Source of the DNA: CAYTCZ01 sp964436315
Lineage (GTDB): Bacteria; Actinomycetota; Thermoleophilia; Gaiellales; Gaiellaceae
DNA length: 15,477 nt
Assembly: GCA_964436315.1 (NCBI GenBank)
Contig: CAYTCZ010000093.1
Location: 1-15,477, forward strand
Reading direction: 5' to 3'
Made by a program: the position numbers and the translations under genes. Positions 15,226 to 15,477 of this stretch are shown in pieces. The notes below the pieces were generated by a model. That model was not told the DNA's origin and did not search any database. It worked only from the letters and a program-made list of their open reading frames with translations. Every line of letters starts with the position of its first letter. Positions within the stretch are counted from its first letter, which is position 1.

Positions 15226-15477
15226 CTACCGAATGACCCCGACCGACAAGCCCACGCGCCGCAGCCGCCCGCGGTCGCCGTAGCCACCGACCCAATCCCA
15301 ACGCCGCAGCTCGTCGTAGCGGAGCTCGAGGTGCAGACTCCGCGGGAGCTGCACCCGCGCCCAGCTGCTCATCGACACGCGGCGGGACTCGACCTCGACG
15401 TCGTCGGTGACGACCTCCTGGCTGCGGTCGAGGCCCTCGTCGCTGAGCCAGCGGCTGAAGCTCGCGCGCATGCCGAG
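15226..15477 (-). CDS. C-terminal part of a gene entering from the right edge; possible beta-barrel protein
   Basis: An open minus-strand frame from the window edge to the TAG at 15226-15228 gives 83 visible residues. Strong G/C third positions indicate real coding. The visible part has alternating polar and hydrophobic runs separated by turns (VSMSSWARVQL, LHLELRYDEL, RRVGLSVGVIR), like transmembrane beta-strands. The end GLSVGVIR lacks the terminal Phe usual for outer-membrane barrels. No family is recognised. A Met at 15471 could be a start, but only 6 bases precede it in the window, so a longer upstream part is more likely. It lies 86 bases upstream of, and in the same direction as, the methyltransferase gene. 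Confidence 0.6.
   Translation of the reverse strand, partial: LGMRASFSRWLSDEGLDRSQEVVTDDVEVESRRVSMSSWARVQLPRSLHLELRYDELRRWDWVGGYGDRGRLRRVGLSVGVIR

Noticed and set aside
14669..15283. Plus-strand frame opposite the methyltransferase
   Set aside because: The minus-strand frame has the complete FkbM motif set and a strong ribosome site. The plus frame has no recognisable motif.

Overview
The window is the core of an ABC-transporter-dependent (group 2/3-like) capsular polysaccharide locus from a GC-rich Gram-negative bacterium. Coding is dense and the third codon positions are strongly G/C. The proteins are recognisable Kps and Kds family members but clearly not enterobacterial. A Myxococcota or other deltaproteobacterial-type host is my best guess; that is inference, not something the sequence proves.

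Plus strand, 12-13442, reads as one long operon: kpsF/kdsD (arabinose-5-phosphate isomerase), a small predicted lipoprotein, kpsM and kpsT (ABC exporter), kpsE (inner-membrane/periplasmic co-polymerase-like adaptor), kpsD (outer-membrane export protein), kdsA, kdsC, kdsB (the rest of CMP-Kdo synthesis), kpsC and kpsS (beta-Kdo linker transferases), and a large two-domain protein joining a KpsS/KpsC-like module to a GT-B glycosyltransferase. Most junctions are 4-base start/stop overlaps or gaps of a few bases, so translational coupling is likely. The logic is complete: Ru5P to A5P (KpsF), A5P to Kdo8P (KdsA), to Kdo (KdsC), to CMP-Kdo (KdsB), then a poly-Kdo linker on lipid (KpsS, KpsC), chain synthesis (fusion protein and probably genes outside the window), and export through KpsMT-KpsE-KpsD.

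The most striking oddity is kpsC. Its N-terminal Kdo-transferase module runs in one frame to about 8576. The sequence then jumps to another frame at 8579, with about eight expected residues missing, and continues as a normal second module to 9877. This fits an internal deletion of about 22 bases, either a real mutation or an assembly fault.

Minus strand, 13449-15477: a left-handed beta-helix acetyltransferase and an FkbM-family methyltransferase lie 2 bases apart and converge on the capsule operon with a 6-base gap. They are plausible capsule decorators. A further minus-strand gene enters from the right edge; only its C-terminal 83 residues are visible, and they look beta-strand rich. No tRNA, rRNA, CRISPR, insertion sequence or convincing terminator was seen, and there is no gene-free stretch over about 90 bases.
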